Positions 27,058-35,057 of a DNA stretch of 36,979 nucleotides are shown here, one piece after another. The stretch lies in the NCBI GenBank assembly GCA_030156665.1, contig JASGMB010000005.1:1-36979 (forward strand), written 5' to 3'. A model generated the notes under the pieces. That model ran no database searches. It saw only the letters and a program-made list of their open reading frames with translations, and was not told the origin of the DNA. A program made the position numbers and the translations under genes. Origin of the DNA: Clostridiales bacterium. GTDB taxonomy: Bacteria; Bacillota; Clostridia; SK-Y3. Every line of letters begins with the position of its first letter. The first letter of the stretch is position 1.

Positions 27058-28757
27058 TATGCAATCTCCCTCCTTTGAATAGACGGTATTCTCACACATA
27101 CAGAAGTACCATATCCTAACTTACTTTTTATCTCAAGTCCATAATCGTCTCCGAAAACATTTTTTAACCTATTATTAATATTGATGAGTGCAATACCTTT
27201 ATTAGAATGTTCACGATCCGATAAAAGATTATTTGTCTCCTTCATTCCTATTCCATTATCTTCTATAAGTATTCTAATCTCATCTTTATAATAATATGCA
27301 CGTACTTTTACATTACCACCATTAGTTTTATTTAACAATCCATGTTTAATAGCATTTTCAACCAATGGTTGCAGTGTTAAAGGCGGTATTTTGCATTTTA
27401 CATTGCCAATATCATATTCTACTTTAAGTTTATCACCAAACCGCGCTTGTTCAATAGCGACATAAGATTTTATATGCTCAATCTCATCATGTAAACTCAC
27501 AAACTCTTTCATTGTATTTAGATTTTTTCTGAAAAAGTCCCCTAAATGAATCAAAAGCCTTCTTGCCTCATCCGGTTTTGTTCTACACAGTGAGACAATG
27601 GTATTAATTGCATTAAATAAAAAATGAGGATTAATCTGTGCTTGCAGCGCTTTTAATTCTGCCTTTTCTAAAAGTCTTGCCTGTTCATCAATGATACTCA
27701 GCTCTATCTGGGTGGAAAACAAATGTGCTAATCCTTGCGCCAATTCAATGTCTACATGATCGATACCATTTACATTTTCGCTGTACAATTTCATCGTTCC
27801 AATGATTTCTTTTCGCACAAATAATGGTACGATCACAGCAGAATTCAAGCAGCAGCCCTCATATTGACATCCCACTTCACTGTGATTTCTCGCCACTCCA
27901 TACTTTTGATTTTTTAATACTTTTTTGGTGATATCCGTTAAAATTTTATTATTTGGTTTATGATGGTCCGCCCCCACACCGACATGTGCCAAAATTTTAA
28001 CTTTATCGGTAAATGCAACAGCAGTAACACCTGTTTTATTGAGGATAATTTTTGCTACTTCCTCCATTGTAGTCTCATTGAATCCGGTTCTCATAATCGG
28101 CAGCGTTTGATTTGCAATTTGTAATGCTAAGTGTGCTTTATGTGCACCAATTTTTTGCTGCTCAGCAAAAATCCCCTCAATGATTAACATAAATAACGCT
28201 GAACCAATAGCATTTATTGTAATCATCGGTAAAGCAATAAGCTCAACCAAAGCCAATGCCTCATCAAAGGGCTTTGCAACAATTAATATTGTAAGCATTT
28301 GTACTATTTGCGAAACAACGGTTACTAAAAAAGCTCTTGCCCATTTATGCTGTGAATTTTTTAAATATTGTGATGCAATCCCACCTATCATACCTTCCAA
28401 AATAGTAGCAATACCACATGCGACAGCAGTAAATCCGCCAATATCTATCGCCCAACGGTGAATACCTGCAATTACTCCGGCGCCCAATCCAACCCAAAAG
28501 CCGCCAAGCATACCTCCAACAACCACACCGATCGCTCTAAAGTTTGCTAACGCACCATTTACAGGCACTCCCGTATATGTGGCAATAATACCTAAACCGC
28601 CAAATATACAACATAATAATATTTTTTCCAATACTCCTATTTTATGATTTAGAATTAAGTTTTTAAAAAATTTAGTTTTACTTAGTATTAAAGCGAGGAT
28701 AATGCCTAGTCCTAAGTTATTAATCAGGCTTATATAAATCTCTAACATATTGACCAT
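27057..28757 (-). CDS. LytS-family sensor histidine kinase
   Basis: A 566-residue sensor: a 5TM-LYT membrane domain with about six helices (residues 8-200), including the typical NFRAIGVVVGGMLGGFWVG and GGIASQYL segments; a GAF-like domain (about 220-355, with CQYEGCCLNSAVIVPLF); then the His_kinase/HATPase module with phosphoacceptor His in LQAQINPHFLFNAINTI (about 375), N box NAIKHGL, and G boxes EDNGIGM and SNKGIALININNRL. Known homologues (LytS, BtsS, YpdA) respond to pyruvate or membrane potential. It has a ribosome site with GGTGG 7 bases before the ATG, and overlaps the LytTR regulator by one base. The GAF cysteines may matter for sensing; this is inference. Confidence 0.94.
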   Translation of the reverse strand: MVNMLEIYISLINNLGLGIILALILSKTKFFKNLILNHKIGVLEKILLCCIFGGLGIIATYTGVPVNGALANFRAIGVVVGGMLGGFWVGLGAGVIAGIHRWAIDIGGFTAVACGIATILEGMIGGIASQYLKNSQHKWARAFLVTVVSQIVQMLTILIVAKPFDEALALVELIALPMITINAIGSALFMLIIEGIFAEQQKIGAHKAHLALQIANQTLPIMRTGFNETTMEEVAKIILNKTGVTAVAFTDKVKILAHVGVGADHHKPNNKILTDITKKVLKNQKYGVARNHSEVGCQYEGCCLNSAVIVPLFVRKEIIGTMKLYSENVNGIDHVDIELAQGLAHLFSTQIELSIIDEQARLLEKAELKALQAQINPHFLFNAINTIVSLCRTKPDEARRLLIHLGDFFRKNLNTMKEFVSLHDEIEHIKSYVAIEQARFGDKLKVEYDIGNVKCKIPPLTLQPLVENAIKHGLLNKTNGGNVKVRAYYYKDEIRILIEDNGIGMKETNNLLSDREHSNKGIALININNRLKNVFGDDYGLEIKSKLGYGTSVCVRIPSIQRREIA

Positions 28758-28784
28758 TTGTTACCACCATCCTCTCTGTACATT

Positions 28785-28819
28785 AAAAAAATAGGCTTTA
28801 TAAATTATAAAGCCTATTT
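28785..28819 (-). terminator. Terminator after pgi
   Basis: A 14-bp perfect stem (28789-28802 with 28806-28819), a 3-base loop and a seven-T run on the minus strand, 50 bp past the pgi stop. Confidence 0.88.
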
Positions 28820-28868
28820 CTATTATATGAAAAAGCTTAACGCTATTGCAATAAAAGTTTTTACCATA

Positions 28869-30224
28869 TTATCCTTTTAACCTTTTTTCGAGTATTTCTT
28901 TTTCTTTTTCAAAACCCGGTTTACCTAAAAGCGCGAACATATTTCTCTTATAAGCTTCTACACCAGGTTGATCAAAAGGATTTACTCCTAATAAATATCC
29001 GCTTATTCCACAAGCTTTTTCAAAGAAATAAACCATATTTCCGAAATAGTATTCATTGATTTGGGGAATATTTAAAACCAGATTCGGTACTTCTCCATCG
29101 GTATGTGCTAAGAGCGTACCTTCAAATGCCTTTTTATTGACAAAATCCATTGTCTTTCCTGCTAAAAAGTTTAATCCATCTATATTTTCTTTTTCTTCTG
29201 TTAAAATAATATCTTTCTTAGGTTTTTCAACATTCAATACAGTTTCAAATATATTTCTTAGTCCTTCCTGAATATATTGCCCCATAGAGTGAAGGTCTGT
29301 TGAAAAATCTACCGATGCAAGGAAAATACCTTTTTTGTCTTTTCCTTCACTTTCACCGTACAGCTGCTTCCACCATTCTGCAAAATAATGCAATGCCGGT
29401 TCATAATTAACCATCAATTCGGTTGTTTTACCTTTTCGATAAAGGGCATTCCTCACAACTGCGTACTGATAACATTCATTTTCACTCAAAAACGGAGAAG
29501 CATACTCCTGATATGCATCTTGAGCCCCTTTCATCATCTTATCTATATCTACACCACTGACAGCAATAGGTAATAACCCGACGGCTGTAAGAACAGAATA
29601 TCTGCCTCCTACATCATCCGGAATTACAAAGGTTTCATATCCCTCTTCATCAGCTAACTTTTTAAGCGCTCCTTTTGATTTATCTGTAGTAGCATAAATT
29701 CTTTTTCTTGCTTCTTCTTTTCCATATTTCTTTTCAAGCAGTTCTCTAAAAATTCTAAAAGCAATTGCTGGCTCTGTTGTAGTTCCTGATTTGGATATCA
29801 CATTGATAGATAAATCTTTATCTTCCAATAATTCTAATAAATCAGAAAGATATGTAGAACTAATATTATTTCCTGCAAAATAAATAGCCGGTGTTTTTCT
29901 TTTTGACTTAGATAAAACATTATAAAAAGAGTGGCTTAACATCTCTATTGCTGCTCGTGCACCTAAATAAGAGCCTCCTATTCCAATCACCACCAGTGCA
30001 TCAGAATCCGATTGTATCTTTGCTGCTGCTGATTTAATTCTTTCAAATTCCTCTTTGTCATAATGATTGGGTAAATCAACCCAACCTACAAAGTCATTAC
30101 CTGCTCCACTTTTATTATGTAACATTGTGTGAGCGGTTCTCACCATATCTTCCATATAGAAAATTTCATGGTCTTTTACAAACGAAAGCGCCTTTGAATA
30201 ATCAAATCTTAATTTTTCACTCAT
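28869..30224 (-). CDS. pgi: Glucose-6-phosphate isomerase
   Basis: Interconverts glucose 6-phosphate and fructose 6-phosphate. SIS-fold signatures are visible: [18 protein letters not shown], then [16 protein letters not shown], the [16 protein letters not shown] segment, the catalytic Glu-containing [15 protein letters not shown], and the C-terminal [16 protein letters not shown] with its Lys. The start at [10 protein letters not shown] is set by AAGGAGG 8 bases upstream and gives 451 residues, the normal Firmicute length. Single gene with its own terminator. It supplies the substrate of PfkA, encoded 26 kb away. Confidence 0.97.
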   Translation of the reverse strand: MSEKLRFDYSKALSFVKDHEIFYMEDMVRTAHTMLHNKSGAGNDFVGWVDLPNHYDKEEFERIKSAAAKIQSDSDALVVIGIGGSYLGARAAIEMLSHSFYNVLSKSKRKTPAIYFAGNNISSTYLSDLLELLEDKDLSINVISKSGTTTEPAIAFRIFRELLEKKYGKEEARKRIYATTDKSKGALKKLADEEGYETFVIPDDVGGRYSVLTAVGLLPIAVSGVDIDKMMKGAQDAYQEYASPFLSENECYQYAVVRNALYRKGKTTELMVNYEPALHYFAEWWKQLYGESEGKDKKGIFLASVDFSTDLHSMGQYIQEGLRNIFETVLNVEKPKKDIILTEEKENIDGLNFLAGKTMDFVNKKAFEGTLLAHTDGEVPNLVLNIPQINEYYFGNMVYFFEKACGISGYLLGVNPFDQPGVEAYKRNMFALLGKPGFEKEKEILEKRLKG

Positions 30225-30377
30225 GCTTTTAGCCTCCTTATAGTTATTGATGTCTATTTTTATTTGATGCATTAAAACCAAATTTAATAATTTGATTTTT
30301 AATATTGGGCATTCTATAAAAACAAGCTATTATCCCTTAGTTTACAAACATTTTACAAAATTATCCCTCATCAATCG

Positions 30378-31391
30378 TTACTTAATCAGCTGTTGAAATT
30401 CATGATTTTTTCTCATAATATCAAAATCACTGCATTTTTTTGCAAAGGCAATATTTCTTGGGTTAAGTTTTATAGAAATTTTAAGGTCTTCTAATGCTTG
30501 TTCAACTTTTCCACTCAAAGCGTAACAGCATGCTCTATTATAATAACTTGCTTCGTGTTGAGGATTTAGTTTAATAGCCTGGCTAAATGTGTCGATTGCT
30601 TCGTCAAACTTACCCATTTCCAACAAAAGTACACCTTTATTATTATAAGCATCAATATAATTTGAATTAAGCTGCAAAACTTTATCATAAGCTTGCAGAG
30701 CCTCTACTTTTTTACCCATATGAGCTAAAACTACCCCTTTATTGAAATGAGATTTATAGTAATTATGATTAATATTGATAGACTCCTCTATTGCTTCCAT
30801 AGCTTGTACATATCGTCCTAATTCTTCAAAAATACTCCCTAAGTTATTGTATGCAATATAATCATTGGGAATCAGCTCAATAACTTTTTGATAATATACT
30901 ACTGCTTTTTCTTTTTGCCCCCACTCATCATAAATATTGGCTATGTAAAAATAAGCCCTGTCATACGTAGGGTCTTTTTCTACAGTCTTTTGATAATACG
31001 CTAATGCTTGGTGCTTTTCTCCCCTATCGTCCAATATAATTGCTATACCATAGTAGGCACCAGTAATTTCAGGATTAATTTCAAGTGCTTTATGATAATA
31101 ATCTATCGCTTTATCAGGTTCACCCCTTTTATCAGTTATAATAGCTAAATTATAATAAGCTTCTCCCAAAGGGGGCTTATGATTCGTCGCTTTTTCATAT
31201 GCAGTAACCGCCTCAAATTCTTGTCCCATATCTTCAAGGATATTTCCAAGTAGAAAATATGCTATCGAATTATCATCGATACTTATTGATTTTTGTATAA
31301 ATTCTAATGCTTTTTTATAATTTCCATTTTGATAAAATTGTATGGCCAGTATTCTATAATTTTGTGCCCTATTAATACCATGTTTTTTCAT
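30378..31391 (-). CDS. TPR-repeat protein
   Basis: A soluble 337-residue protein made almost wholly of tetratricopeptide repeats. I count nine consecutive 34-residue units from about residue 9 to 315, each with the G/A/Y pattern, for example AYYNLAIITDKRGEPDKAID and AYNNKGVLLLEMGKFDEAID. A short capping helix ends in HEFQQLIK. There is no signal peptide and no catalytic domain. TPR superhelices bind protein partners; which one is unknown. A GGTGAG site 8 bases before the ATG supports the start. It is divergent from the cis-prenyltransferase gene across the repeat-rich 560-bp spacer. Confidence 0.92.
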   Translation of the reverse strand: MKKHGINRAQNYRILAIQFYQNGNYKKALEFIQKSISIDDNSIAYFLLGNILEDMGQEFEAVTAYEKATNHKPPLGEAYYNLAIITDKRGEPDKAIDYYHKALEINPEITGAYYGIAIILDDRGEKHQALAYYQKTVEKDPTYDRAYFYIANIYDEWGQKEKAVVYYQKVIELIPNDYIAYNNLGSIFEELGRYVQAMEAIEESININHNYYKSHFNKGVVLAHMGKKVEALQAYDKVLQLNSNYIDAYNNKGVLLLEMGKFDEAIDTFSQAIKLNPQHEASYYNRACCYALSGKVEQALEDLKISIKLNPRNIAFAKKCSDFDIMRKNHEFQQLIK

Positions 31392-31432
31392 ATGTATAAC
31401 TCACCTTCATTATTACCCTAAAATTACCTTTT

Positions 31433-31458
31433 AAAAACAATTTTTAACAATTGTTTTT
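31433..31458. repeat. Leader-proximal hairpin near the TPR gene
   Basis: A perfect 10-bp inverted repeat (AAAAACAATT with AATTGTTTTT) and a 6-base loop, 42 bp upstream of the TPR gene start. It may lie in the 5' untranslated region of that gene. There is no clear function. Confidence 0.5.
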
Positions 31459-31568
31459 CCTAAAATAACCAAACCGTTCAGACACACCATGCTTATATCC
31501 ACAAATTTATTAATATTCAAATAAATAGAATAAATTCGAATTATTTTTTATAACACATAGGAAATTAT

Positions 31569-31616
31569 ATCGATAACCAATATCTAAATTTAAAATAAAT
31601 GAATGTAGTTATCGAT
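31569..31616. repeat. Inner inverted repeat ATCGATAAC / GTTATCGAT
   Basis: A perfect 9-bp inverted repeat at 31569-31577 and 31608-31616, separated by 30 AT-rich bases. It abuts the outer left arm. It could pair in RNA or be two half-sites for a dimeric regulator. Confidence 0.55.
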
Positions 31617-31622
31617 GAAATT

Positions 31623-31662
31623 AACCAACTTTAAAACTAAATATTTAATTTTAAAGTTAGTT
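31623..31662. repeat. 40-base near-perfect palindrome
   Basis: Arms 31623-31642 and 31643-31662 match at 18 of 20 positions with no loop. On the minus strand both mismatches become G-U pairs, so the minus-strand RNA forms a fully paired stem. This asymmetry suggests selection as minus-strand RNA, but two positions are weak evidence. There is no T run next to it, so it is not a standard terminator. Confidence 0.65.
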
Positions 31663-31664
31663 AA

Positions 31665-31686
31665 TTATAAACCTTTATATTCTGTG
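31665..31686. repeat. Direct repeat copy 1 (22 bases)
   Basis: TTATAAACCTTTATATTCTG and two further bases. It matches the copy at 31761-31782 at 20 of 22 positions, exactly 96 bases away. The copy ends in TGTGGATAA (31683-31691), a perfect DnaA-box-like 9-mer on the minus strand that is not shared by copy 2. Confidence 0.65.
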
Positions 31687-31760
31687 GATAAATTTATTTA
31701 TAATTTCCGTTATGTGTTTCAAAAAAGTTAACCTTAAAAATCTTTTATAAAAAGACTTTT

Positions 31761-31782
31761 TTATAAACCTTCATATTCTTTG
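31761..31782. repeat. Direct repeat copy 2 (22 bases)
   Basis: TTATAAACCTTCATATTCTT and two further bases. It is the second copy of the direct repeat, about 170 bases upstream of the cis-prenyltransferase start. Direct copies of a 22-mer in a spacer suggest protein-binding sites or a small duplication. Confidence 0.65.
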
Positions 31783-31953
31783 ATTTTTTATATGGAATTT
31801 TTACTGAGTATTGATTTCCATTTCTATGATACTAAAATATTCACCTTATTTACAAGTATGACTAAAAATATTTTCACTTATAAGTATATAATAATATTAT
31901 TTAGATAATAATTACATATAAAATATCTTAATACAACATAGGAGAAGATGATT

Positions 31954-32610
31954 ATGCGTATACCCAACCACATAGGAATTATTCCTGACGGAAATAGACG
32001 ATGGGCGGAAAAAAATGGATTGTCCAAAGAACAAGGTTATGGAAAAGGCTTATATCCGGGCCTAGCTCTATACAGACTCTGTAAAGAAATAGGTGTAAAA
32101 GAAATTACATTTTATGGATTCACCCAAGATAATACGAAAAGGCCGGCGATCCAAGTACAATCCTTTCAAAAAGCTTGTGTTGATGCTGTAAAAATTTTAG
32201 CACAAGAAGAAGATGCTAATTTATTAGTAATTGGGAATACGAACTCCCCTATGTTTCCAAAAGAATTACTTCCTTATACTGAGCGAACACGTATAGGTGA
32301 AGGAAAAATAAAACTGAATTTTTTGGTAAATTATGGATTGGAATGGGATTTAAGTTATATTATACAGATGGTGAAAGAAAACACGCCAAAAGCGAAACAA
32401 ATCACAAAATATCTATTTTCCTCTGATATTTCAAGAATTGATTTAATTATTCGCTGGGGAGGCCGCAGACGGTTAAGTGGTCTTCTCCCTGTTCAATCTG
32501 TTTACGCCGATTTTTACGTTATTGATGACTATTGGCCAGATTTTAAAGAACAACATTTTTACGATGCATTACAATGGTATCAACAACAAGATATTACTCT
32601 AGGCGGATAA
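31954..32610 (+). CDS. Divergent cis-prenyltransferase (UppS-like)
   Basis: A 218-residue relative of undecaprenyl diphosphate synthase, which builds cis-polyprenyl diphosphates from FPP and IPP. The substrate loop is kept (HIGIIPDGNRRWA), as is the N-x-x-R pair (YGFTQDNTKRP in place of the usual FSxENxxRP), and the IPP-site Arg and Ser in IIRWGGRRRLSGLLPVQ. Unusual points: W and R replace T and E in the normal RTGGE block, NYGLEWDL replaces NYGGRxEI, and the final metal-binding Glu appears as Asp in YADFYV. It is about 30 residues shorter than UppS. It is not beside cdsA, frr or dxr, so it is likely a second, specialised enzyme. The start at MRIPNH is set by GGAG 9 bases away. Confidence 0.85.
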   Translation: MRIPNHIGIIPDGNRRWAEKNGLSKEQGYGKGLYPGLALYRLCKEIGVKEITFYGFTQDNTKRPAIQVQSFQKACVDAVKILAQEEDANLLVIGNTNSPMFPKELLPYTERTRIGEGKIKLNFLVNYGLEWDLSYIIQMVKENTPKAKQITKYLFSSDISRIDLIIRWGGRRRLSGLLPVQSVYADFYVIDDYWPDFKEQHFYDALQWYQQQDITLGG

Positions 32611-32649
32611 AAAAAGAAGCATTTATTTGCTTCTTTTTTTATCCGCCTA
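32600..32649. terminator. Terminator overlapping the UppS-like gene stop codon
   Basis: A perfect 21-bp stem (32600-32620 with 32629-32649) with an 8-base loop. The right arm contains a seven-T run. The TAA stop codon (32608-32610) lies inside the left arm. Confidence 0.85.
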
Positions 32650-32789
32650 AAATATTCTCTTAGCGATTTTTATCTTTTATGTCATTGAATTGTCACATAA
32701 AACTGCTATCATATAATGTAAAGTCTATTGTATTCATAAAAATCAAATTTTCTTTTTTGTGGTTAACATTATATGGAGGATGTCATGTT

Positions 32790-34292
32790 ATGAGTAATAA
32801 ATTATTTTCAAAAAATAAATTATCAACTTTCCATGTTTTTTTCGGTCTCTTTTTCGTCAATTCATTAATTGTTTTAGGAGTTATTTGGATATTTTTCACC
32901 TTCTTCTCTCATCGCTATTATACTCATGAAGTAATTAATTCCTTTATACAAGACAGTCAAAATCACGAAAAGTTATATGACGAAATTGGTCATGATAAAT
33001 ATCTAAATGAGCTATATTCCTATGAAGTGAATAAAGAAAGTAGGATTATTCTATTTGACTCAAATACCAATCATATACTTTATCCTGAAATGGTTCCAAA
33101 AAGAGGCATGGGACAACGGGGCTTTGGTAACGCCATGGAAACATATGAGTTGATTAATACAATTGTTGAGAATTTAAAACAGAAAGGTGATGAAAACGTA
33201 TTATATTATAGACATCACAGAACCAATATAGAAACGCTTATAATTTATCGCCAGTGGAATAATGGTATAATATGGATTGCACAATCAGCTATACAACCAA
33301 TTGATCGGGCCGTTGATATATTTCAAACATTATTTTTCTGGTTTGGACTGTTAGGACTCGTATTATCAAGTATATTAGCTTGGATATTATCAAATAAAAT
33401 TACTCACAATGTATCAAAAATTAATGAAAAGGTTATGAATATAGCTTCTTTAGCCTTTGAGGATTCAAAAAAGATACCCGTTGGATTTTCAAAAGAACTG
33501 GAAACACTGGGCACAACTTTAAATATCGTTTCAGATAAGTTAAGAGATAATATAGTAGCCTTAAAAAATACAAACCTTCGTTTGAAGCAAGAATTAGAAA
33601 AAGAAAAACAACTGGATACCATTAGAAAACAATTTATAACTGATGTATCCCATGATTTAAAAACACCTATCAGTATTATTCAAGGTTATGCTGAAGGGCT
33701 GCTAGATGGCATTTCCGATGACCCTCTGGAATATATCCATGCAATAAGAGATGAAGCTTTTTATATGAAGAATCTAGTAGATTCACTTTTGGAATTAGCT
33801 CGTTTAGAATCAGAACAATCTTTTATAAAGTTTCAAAATGTTAATGTTACAAAACTGGTATCTGATATTAAAAAAAGATTTATATCTTCTGCTAAAAAAT
33901 ATAATCGCAAAGTTTCTTTTAAAATAACTAACGAATCATTATGGTGCGATGGCAATCCGGTTAAGCTTACGCAGGCTTTTGAAAATTTATTAAAAAATAG
34001 CATCATGCATGGGAATCCGGAAGGTGAGATAATTATAAAACTGCAAAAACAGAATGACATATTTTTTTCGGTATATAATGATGCTCCTCCTATACCCAAT
34101 GAAGAGATCCCTTTGATATTTGAAAGATTTTATAAACTTGACCGTTCAAGAAATCGCCAAATCGGTGGGACCGGATTGGGGCTTTCCATTGTTAAGAATA
34201 TCATTTTAAAACACGGTGGAAAGGTTGGCGTTAAAAATGAAGGTAACGGAGTAAAATTTTGGATTAGTTTGCCAATTAAAATGATTCGTTAA
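32790..34292 (+). CDS. Sensor histidine kinase (HisKA/HATPase type)
   Basis: A 500-residue membrane kinase. Two membrane helices (about 15-40 and 180-203) frame an extracytoplasmic domain of about 140 residues with a charged, glycine-rich centre (KRGMGQRGFGNAM). A HAMP linker and coiled coil follow, then HisKA with phospho-His about residue 288 in DVSHDLKTPISIIQGYAEG, N box FENLLKNSIMHG, and G boxes YNDAPPIP (degenerate G1) and GGTGLGLSIVKNII. The G1 box lacks the usual DxGxG, as in the YycG/VanS-like group. The start at MSNKLFSK follows a GGAGG site. It precedes its regulator by 29 bp. The signal is unknown. Confidence 0.94.
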   Translation: MSNKLFSKNKLSTFHVFFGLFFVNSLIVLGVIWIFFTFFSHRYYTHEVINSFIQDSQNHEKLYDEIGHDKYLNELYSYEVNKESRIILFDSNTNHILYPEMVPKRGMGQRGFGNAMETYELINTIVENLKQKGDENVLYYRHHRTNIETLIIYRQWNNGIIWIAQSAIQPIDRAVDIFQTLFFWFGLLGLVLSSILAWILSNKITHNVSKINEKVMNIASLAFEDSKKIPVGFSKELETLGTTLNIVSDKLRDNIVALKNTNLRLKQELEKEKQLDTIRKQFITDVSHDLKTPISIIQGYAEGLLDGISDDPLEYIHAIRDEAFYMKNLVDSLLELARLESEQSFIKFQNVNVTKLVSDIKKRFISSAKKYNRKVSFKITNESLWCDGNPVKLTQAFENLLKNSIMHGNPEGEIIIKLQKQNDIFFSVYNDAPPIPNEEIPLIFERFYKLDRSRNRQIGGTGLGLSIVKNIILKHGGKVGVKNEGNGVKFWISLPIKMIR

Positions 34293-34321
34293 TTGTATGT
34301 ATAAAGTAAGGATGGTGTAAT

Positions 34322-34999
34322 ATGGCAATTAAAATTCTTATTGTTGAAGATGAATCAAGATTGAGAAAATTAATACGTGATTATTTTTCTAAAGAAGGAT
34401 TTGATATCTTTGAATCAGAAGATGGAAAAGATGCATTAGTAAAATATGATACCAATCACCCCGATATTGTTATTTTAGATATTATGCTGCCTGAGATAGA
34501 TGGCTGGACAGTCATGAAAAGAATCCGGCAGGGAAGCAATGTACCCGTTATCATGCTAACGGCACGCAGTGAGGAGGAAGATAAGCTATTTGGCTATGAA
34601 CTAGGTGCTGACGATTATATTACAAAACCATTTAGTCCAAAAGTTTTAGTTGCAAAAGTTAAAGCTTTACTCAAACGATCTGGAAAAATTAAAGTTGATG
34701 AAAATAAAATTGCTGTAAATGAGCTGGTTATCGACCTTTCAAGTCATAAAGTCATATTGAATGGAAAACATTTGGAGCTTTCTCCAAAAGAATATGATTT
34801 GCTTTCTCTGTTGATGCAAAACAAAGATATCGCTTTTTCCAGAGACGAATTACTAAATAAGGTATGGGGTTATGATTATTTTGGAGATGCGCGTACCGTC
34901 GATACAACTATCAAACGACTGCGAAATAAATTAGAAAATTACAGTGAAATGATTCAAACAGTCCGAGGATATGGTTACCGATTATCAGACAAAAAATAG
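34322..34999 (+). CDS. OmpR/PhoB-family response regulator
   Basis: A 225-residue regulator. The receiver (about 1-118) has VEDES, phosphoacceptor Asp in VILDIMLPEIDGW (about residue 52), switch Thr in IMLTARSEEED and Lys in DDYITKPFSP. The winged-helix DNA-binding domain (about 130-223) has LSPKEYDLLSLLM, the recognition region RTVDTTIKRLRNKL and the wing TVRGYGYRL. AAGGATGG precedes the ATG. It forms an operon with the preceding kinase, with the kinase first, the reverse of the commoner order. Target genes are unknown; the convergent VanW-domain gene is the nearest envelope gene. Confidence 0.96.
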   Translation: MAIKILIVEDESRLRKLIRDYFSKEGFDIFESEDGKDALVKYDTNHPDIVILDIMLPEIDGWTVMKRIRQGSNVPVIMLTARSEEEDKLFGYELGADDYITKPFSPKVLVAKVKALLKRSGKIKVDENKIAVNELVIDLSSHKVILNGKHLELSPKEYDLLSLLMQNKDIAFSRDELLNKVWGYDYFGDARTVDTTIKRLRNKLENYSEMIQTVRGYGYRLSDKK

Positions 35000-35002
35000 A
35001 TA

Positions 35003-35049
35003 AAAAGTGTGATGAGTGATTATACATTCTAATCACCTATCACACTTTT
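35003..35049. terminator. Bidirectional terminator between the regulator and VanW-domain genes
   Basis: A stem of about 20 bp with one mismatch (AAAAGTGTGATGAGTGATTA with its inverted partner) and a 7-base loop between convergent genes. T runs occur on the plus side and A/T-rich sequence on the other. Confidence 0.8.
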
Positions 35050-35057
35050 CATATGGT

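Larger units (their letters stand above)
31553..31717. repeat. Outer inverted repeat of the structured spacer
   Basis: ACACATAGGAAATTATA (31553-31569) and its inverted copy TATAATTTCCGTTATGTGT (31699-31717) match at 17 positions with a two-base insertion in the right copy. The repeat encloses 129 bases holding two further inverted repeats. The size and nesting resemble a decayed MITE or a compact regulatory region. Confidence 0.6.

Noticed and set aside
31543-31782. CRISPR array
   Set aside because: The direct repeat occurs only twice with no regular spacers and no cas genes.
31392-31953. Replication origin based on DnaA-box-like 9-mers and AT-rich repeats
   Set aside because: Only one exact and one near box, and no dnaA, dnaN or recF nearby; at most a DnaA-binding lead.
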